Origin: Eutrophocola sp964629325
GTDB lineage: Bacteria; Pseudomonadota; Gammaproteobacteria; Pseudomonadales; Pseudohongiellaceae
DNA length: 6,916 nt
Assembly: GCA_964629325.1 (NCBI GenBank)
Contig: CAZVSC010000087.1
Span: 1-6,916, forward strand
Reading direction: 5' to 3'
The notes beneath the pieces were generated by a model. That model saw only the letters and a list, made by a program, of their open reading frames with translations, had not been told where the DNA came from and ran no database searches. Below, piece after piece: positions 6,904-6,916 of this stretch (positions are counted from its first letter, which is position 1; each line of letters opens with the position of its first letter). The translations under genes were made by a program, and so were the position numbers.

Positions 6904-6916
6904 TGGGGTGTCGCCA
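6904..6916 (+). tRNA. tRNA-Gln, 5' end only (truncated by window edge)
   Basis: The last 13 nt, TGGGGTGTCGCCA, match the start of bacterial glutamine tRNAs: U1 followed by a GGGGU acceptor strand, then the D-arm start. E. coli tRNA-Gln begins TGGGGTATCGCCA, with one difference. The weak U1 at position 1 is a tRNA-Gln identity trait. In Pseudomonas a tRNA-Gln sits between ispE and prs, so position supports the call. The anticodon lies outside the window. Confidence 0.75.

Noticed and set aside
1..6916. CRISPR array, insertion sequence, prophage or defence island
   Set aside because: No regular spacer repeats, no transposase or integrase motifs and no terminal inverted repeats. All genes are conserved housekeeping genes in a known order, so no undescribed system is claimed.

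Overview
This window is GC-rich chromosomal housekeeping DNA from a gammaproteobacterium. The organism call rests on gene order. A leftward hemA-prfA-prmC block sits back to back with a rightward block: TPR lipoprotein (LbcA-like), lolB, ispE, then the start of a tRNA-Gln. From memory, this matches the Pseudomonas aeruginosa order PA4664-PA4669 followed by a tRNA-Gln and prs. Enterobacteria keep most of the order but lack the TPR gene. The genus cannot be fixed from the sequence.

Minus strand, read from right to left: hemA (3333-1999, glutamyl-tRNA reductase), prfA (1957-875, release factor 1) and prmC (857-18, the methyltransferase that modifies the GGQ glutamine of RF1). The spacing (41 nt between hemA and prfA, 17 nt or a small overlap between prfA and prmC) suggests one operon. 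Its likely promoter is at 3443-3415. The prmC 3' end runs into a short degenerate 8-bp tandem repeat at the left window edge.

The 275-nt divergent intergenic region (3334-3608) holds candidate promoters for both operons and several short inverted repeats. I see no gene in it.

Plus strand: an LbcA-like TPR outer-membrane lipoprotein (3609-5429), lolB (about 5377-6048) and ispE (6045-6896). The reading frames overlap at both junctions, so this is a tightly coupled operon. LolB inserts lipoproteins into the outer membrane, and both LbcA and LolB are themselves predicted lipoproteins. IspE belongs to the MEP isoprenoid pathway. Seven nt after ispE the first 13 nt of a tRNA-Gln are visible before the window ends. 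A promoter-like TTGACA/CAAAAT pair inside ispE could drive that tRNA and whatever follows.

I found no mobile element, CRISPR array, phage or defence genes, and no convincing new system. The observations most worth checking are the lolB start, which has no ATG and may be a CTG or GTG; the promoter inside ispE; the dyad-rich divergent control region; and the GATAA repeat at the end of prmC.
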